A DNA stretch of 22,194 nt from a virus. Under the pieces are notes generated by a model. It did no database searches and was not told the DNA's origin. It saw nothing but the letters and a program-made list of their open reading frames with translations. The stretch lies in IMG/VR virus record IMGVR_UViG_3300047557_002921, positions 1-22,194 of that record, one strand, 5' to 3'. A program made the translations under genes and the position numbers. Positions 20,701 through 22,194 of the stretch are shown here, piece by piece (position 1 is the stretch's first letter; each line of letters begins with the position of its first letter).

Positions 20701-22194
20701 GTATATACCACTACACCATCTGTAACATTGTCGGGTACAGGTCGCATTCGAACCCTGGCTTTCGACGATATGACTGCGGATAGTGTTGAGGTAGAGGTAA
20801 CCAATGGGATATCGTCCGACGTTACAACCATTAACAAGGTTTATAATGGTTCCGCCGGCCCTGCGGGCCTCAATCAAGCTACAGTATTTCTGTATAAGCG
20901 TACTTCGTCATCTTCAGCCCCGTCGGGCCCAGCAGCTGATGTAACTTACACATTTGCTACTGGCGCTGTCAGTGGCTTGACAGACGGCTGGTCAGATACA
21001 ATTCCATCAAGTGGCGGCCCTTACTGCTGGAGTGTACAAGGTATTGCAGTAGGGTCCGGACCTACCGATATACTTGTGCCGGGCGATTGGTCCACAGTAG
21101 CCTTGTACACCCAGGATGGTGCCGAGGGCTTGCCTGGTGACCCAGGTCTAGCTACCGTAATAGTATCACTATACCAATGGGCTACAAGTACACCTGCAGA
21201 TCCTACGGGTAATTCAACATGGGATTGGTCTACTGCAGCTCATTCGGCATATACAGGCTCTGGCTCCTGGTCTACAACGGCTCCAACCAATCCTGGTACG
21301 CCTAATATAAAGCTATTTGAGGCTCGTAAACCTATTACAGCTCCGTCCGGATCAACTACTACAACTGTAGACTGGTCCAGTGGATTCTCTGTGGCCCAGT
21401 TTGCTCAAAATGGGGCCAACGGATTGCAGGTAGGTGAAGCTGTAGTATATGCGTGGGCTGCATCTATTCCATCGGGTCCTACTGGATCTGCATCCTTTGA
21501 TTGGGCCACAGCCACCTTTGGGTCAGCTCCTAGCGGTTACACTCTCACGCCTAGCTCTTCGCCTACTCCTGGCCACACATTGTGGCGAGCTCGTGTAGCC
21601 TTGGTTGATAGTTCGGCGGCAACATCTACAGCCTTTAATTGGTCTAGTGCATCCGTAGCAGCTTTTGGCTATGCAGGTAATACAGGTCCTACAGGTAGTA
21701 CAGGTTCTACAGGTAGTACCGGCCCGTCTGGGGCGGACGGACTTAGTACACGTGTTGCATACGCTATTATCAGTGCTGGCACGTCCCCAGGATCTGGTAC
21801 TCGTACAAGTAATGGTATAAATAGTGTACCAGCTACTAATTCATGGGGCTTGTCTGAAACATGGTCCCAATCAGCTCCAACATCATTAGGCCCAAATCAG
21901 TTAGCCATAATGACTGTCGGCATTTATAATGCTGCCACAACCGTGATAACATGGGATTCGCCCTTTACTGCGACTGGTAAATACGGTAGTCTGAGCGTTA
22001 TCGCGGTTAATACAGGGGCTTTGACTGTAAACGGCGATATGACTGTAACGTCTGGCGCCATTATGGGCGGCAGTTTTACAGGCGCAAGTTGGCCAGCATC
22101 CGGCGGTGGGTTTTATCTAGGGCCTTCGGCAATTAGACTTGGTCGGTATCACGGTGGCGCTGGCGCTCAATGGTTTGAAGTCAGCGCTTCAGGC
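17761..22194 (+). CDS. Tail tip host-specificity protein (lambda gpJ-like), 3' end beyond window
   Basis: The frame is open for 1478 codons from ATG 17761 to the window edge, so the product is incomplete. It starts inside the I-like gene without a clear ribosome binding site. A glycine run (GSGGGGGGDSG) leads to LRSREFTRIVDVISEGEIGG and GLKSVYINGTPLEN, the standard opening of lambda gpJ. Residues to about 620 form the hub domains (GVWDGTFKLAYSNNPAWIFM, HPRYGLAKYVP). Residues about 625-940 look like three fibronectin-type III units. From about 1030 come four modules of 90-105 residues separated by collagen-like glycine triplets. The end in view (LTVNGDMTVTSGAIMGGSFT) is a fibrous stem. It forms the central fibre contacting the receptor. 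Confidence 0.92.
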   Translation, partial: MESIISGSGGGGGGDSGAGRTPVDAPDSLRSREFTRIVDVISEGEIGGLVEGLKSVYINGTPLENSDHTKNFTGVSVVERVGTPTQTFVPGFQYAEVETPVTTDVLYGTPIVRTITNANVNSARVRVMFPALSKVDQTNGDSLGSSVHLTVEVKPSGGSYANVISDIVSGKSTGKYVRQYAIPLTGSAPWDIRVTRLTADSSSSYEQNSFKFDSYAEVIDVKLRRPNIAAYYVQADSSQFSSVPTRSYKCYGRIIRVPNNYNEITRAYTGVWDGTFKLAYSNNPAWIFMDLVTHPRYGLAKYVPSVNIDKWRLYEIAKYCDGMVDDGFGGLEPRYTVNIHIQSQQQAYSLLNDLASAFECMPSYSGDSLNLIQDSPKDASFVYTPANVIDGKFQYTGSSLSARHSVIRVSYNDPRNHYKRDVVLVIDDELVKKIGYRTLDVIAIGCTSRGQANRKGRRILYTEAVETETVSFSVGLDSLRVEPGQVFKIADPIKTSGSRCGGRLTTGSTTSVLQVDQWESPGSSATITVMMPDGTIEKRNVSSVVGRAVTLSSPLSTIPIDGAVWIANGSNATERYWRVLNITEKTGKDRMQFDIVALAYDPDKYAQIDSIGPVVFPEAPRLPRMAKPPSNISFEEGVLIVNDQSVIRIDVSWDIADYAKSYVFKHKVDNGNWSEHQVYTPSYRVEVPSGSILYVAISSVGPMGVPTPSTLAQHDIVGEYTKPVAPIDFELEEEFTGSCVKVKWGALQRIKGYNILIRAGLSHPPEDVLDIGVEPDYTGDTTVLRSIFVGQTHRFEYTSESMILDTAGSPVRDLTIRSQSVGANGLRSDLWSEVTASNPAPGAVTDIVINSFANAFAISCTKPTDRDYKGIAVWMSTSPGFTPGPTNLVFDGDAESILISSDSAGDPVIIDTEYFFRIAAYDAFGKTSLNYGSEISATSIDNGAVVLRASSPIFVVDSAGDALPTDITFRALGAGADLDYVYTTTPSVTLSGTGRIRTLAFDDMTADSVEVEVTNGISSDVTTINKVYNGSAGPAGLNQATVFLYKRTSSSSAPSGPAADVTYTFATGAVSGLTDGWSDTIPSSGGPYCWSVQGIAVGSGPTDILVPGDWSTVALYTQDGAEGLPGDPGLATVIVSLYQWATSTPADPTGNSTWDWSTAAHSAYTGSGSWSTTAPTNPGTPNIKLFEARKPITAPSGSTTTTVDWSSGFSVAQFAQNGANGLQVGEAVVYAWAASIPSGPTGSASFDWATATFGSAPSGYTLTPSSSPTPGHTLWRARVALVDSSAATSTAFNWSSASVAAFGYAGNTGPTGSTGSTGSTGPSGADGLSTRVAYAIISAGTSPGSGTRTSNGINSVPATNSWGLSETWSQSAPTSLGPNQLAIMTVGIYNAATTVITWDSPFTATGKYGSLSVIAVNTGALTVNGDMTVTSGAIMGGSFTGASWPASGGGFYLGPSAIRLGRYHGGAGAQWFEVSASG
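20848..21760 (+). repeat. Four-module protein repeat with collagen-like spacers in the J-like fibre
   Basis: Module starts are visible near residues 1040 (ATVFLYKR), 1131 (ATVIVSLYQWA), 1227 (AVVYAWAAS) and 1331 (RVAYAIISAG), 91, 96 and about 104 residues apart. Each of the first three ends in a WS-x3-VA type motif followed by glycine triplets: GAEGLPGDPG, GANGLQVG and the longer run before the fourth. The repeats are divergent in DNA, so they are old or under selection. Confidence 0.7.
21676..21741 (+). repeat. Collagen-like Gly-X-Y run
   Basis: Seven consecutive Gly-X-Y triplets and a final Gly (residues 1306-1327, with GPTGSTGSTGSTGPSG inside) are encoded by near-tandem 9-base units of the type ACAGGTAGT. 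Collagen-like runs in phage fibres form triple helices that act as rigid or flexible stalks. Slippage at such units can change stalk length. Confidence 0.8.

Noticed and set aside
1-22194. CRISPR array, insertion sequence, integrase or attachment site
   Set aside because: I found no regularly spaced direct repeats, transposase or recombinase motifs, or terminal inverted repeats; the window is continuous virion genes.

Overview
The window is one block of late genes from a tailed double-stranded DNA bacteriophage or prophage with a long non-contractile (siphovirus) tail. Every gene I accept is on the + strand. The tail-tip set M-L-K-I-J is of the lambda type and there is a lipobox lipoprotein, so the host is probably Gram-negative. 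I cannot name the host or phage genus from the sequence alone.

Layout. 2-70 is the end of an unidentified upstream gene. 100-4351 is an accessory cassette: a fibre- or decoration-like protein with strong codon bias (100-576), a small protein (619-873), a single-membrane-segment coiled-coil protein (887-1249), a frameshifted adaptor-type gene (1252-1634), a small lipoprotein (1639-1842), a tail-fibre-like protein sharing the same N-terminal domain (1845-2729), and a beta-helix tailspike (2738-4351). From about 2040 to 4390 the DNA is much more GC-rich than the core that follows, which suggests recent exchange of receptor-binding modules. 4404-9092 is packaging and head: large terminase, DUF4055-type portal, scaffold, a 208-base structured leader, and major capsid protein. 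9106-10805 holds four head-to-tail connector genes, the last three starting inside the preceding gene. 10808-15330 makes the tail: tube protein, the tail-assembly chaperone pair made by a predicted -1 ribosomal frameshift, and the tape measure. 15333 to the right edge is the tail tip (M, L, K, I and J analogues). J is cut by the window edge but open for 1478 codons.

How the parts fit. Terminase and portal fill a capsid built from the major capsid protein on the scaffold. Connectors close the head and terminate the tail. The chaperone pair coats the tape measure while tube protein polymerises. The M-L-K-I-J proteins build the tip, and the fibres and tailspike recognise, and perhaps degrade, surface sugar. 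There is no intergenic stretch over 300 bases. The largest is 7955-8162, and it holds the most unusual feature of the window: five consecutive stem-loops plus an 8-base pair pseudoknot and a possible promoter just before the capsid gene.

Strongest points for follow-up: the capsid leader RNA; the GGGAAAC frameshift signal with a 12-bp downstream hairpin; the duplicated adaptor domain, one copy disrupted by a single-base shift; the lipoprotein set between receptor-binding genes; and a perfect 14-bp inverted repeat near the start of the first connector gene. Host range, lysis function and regulation remain inference.
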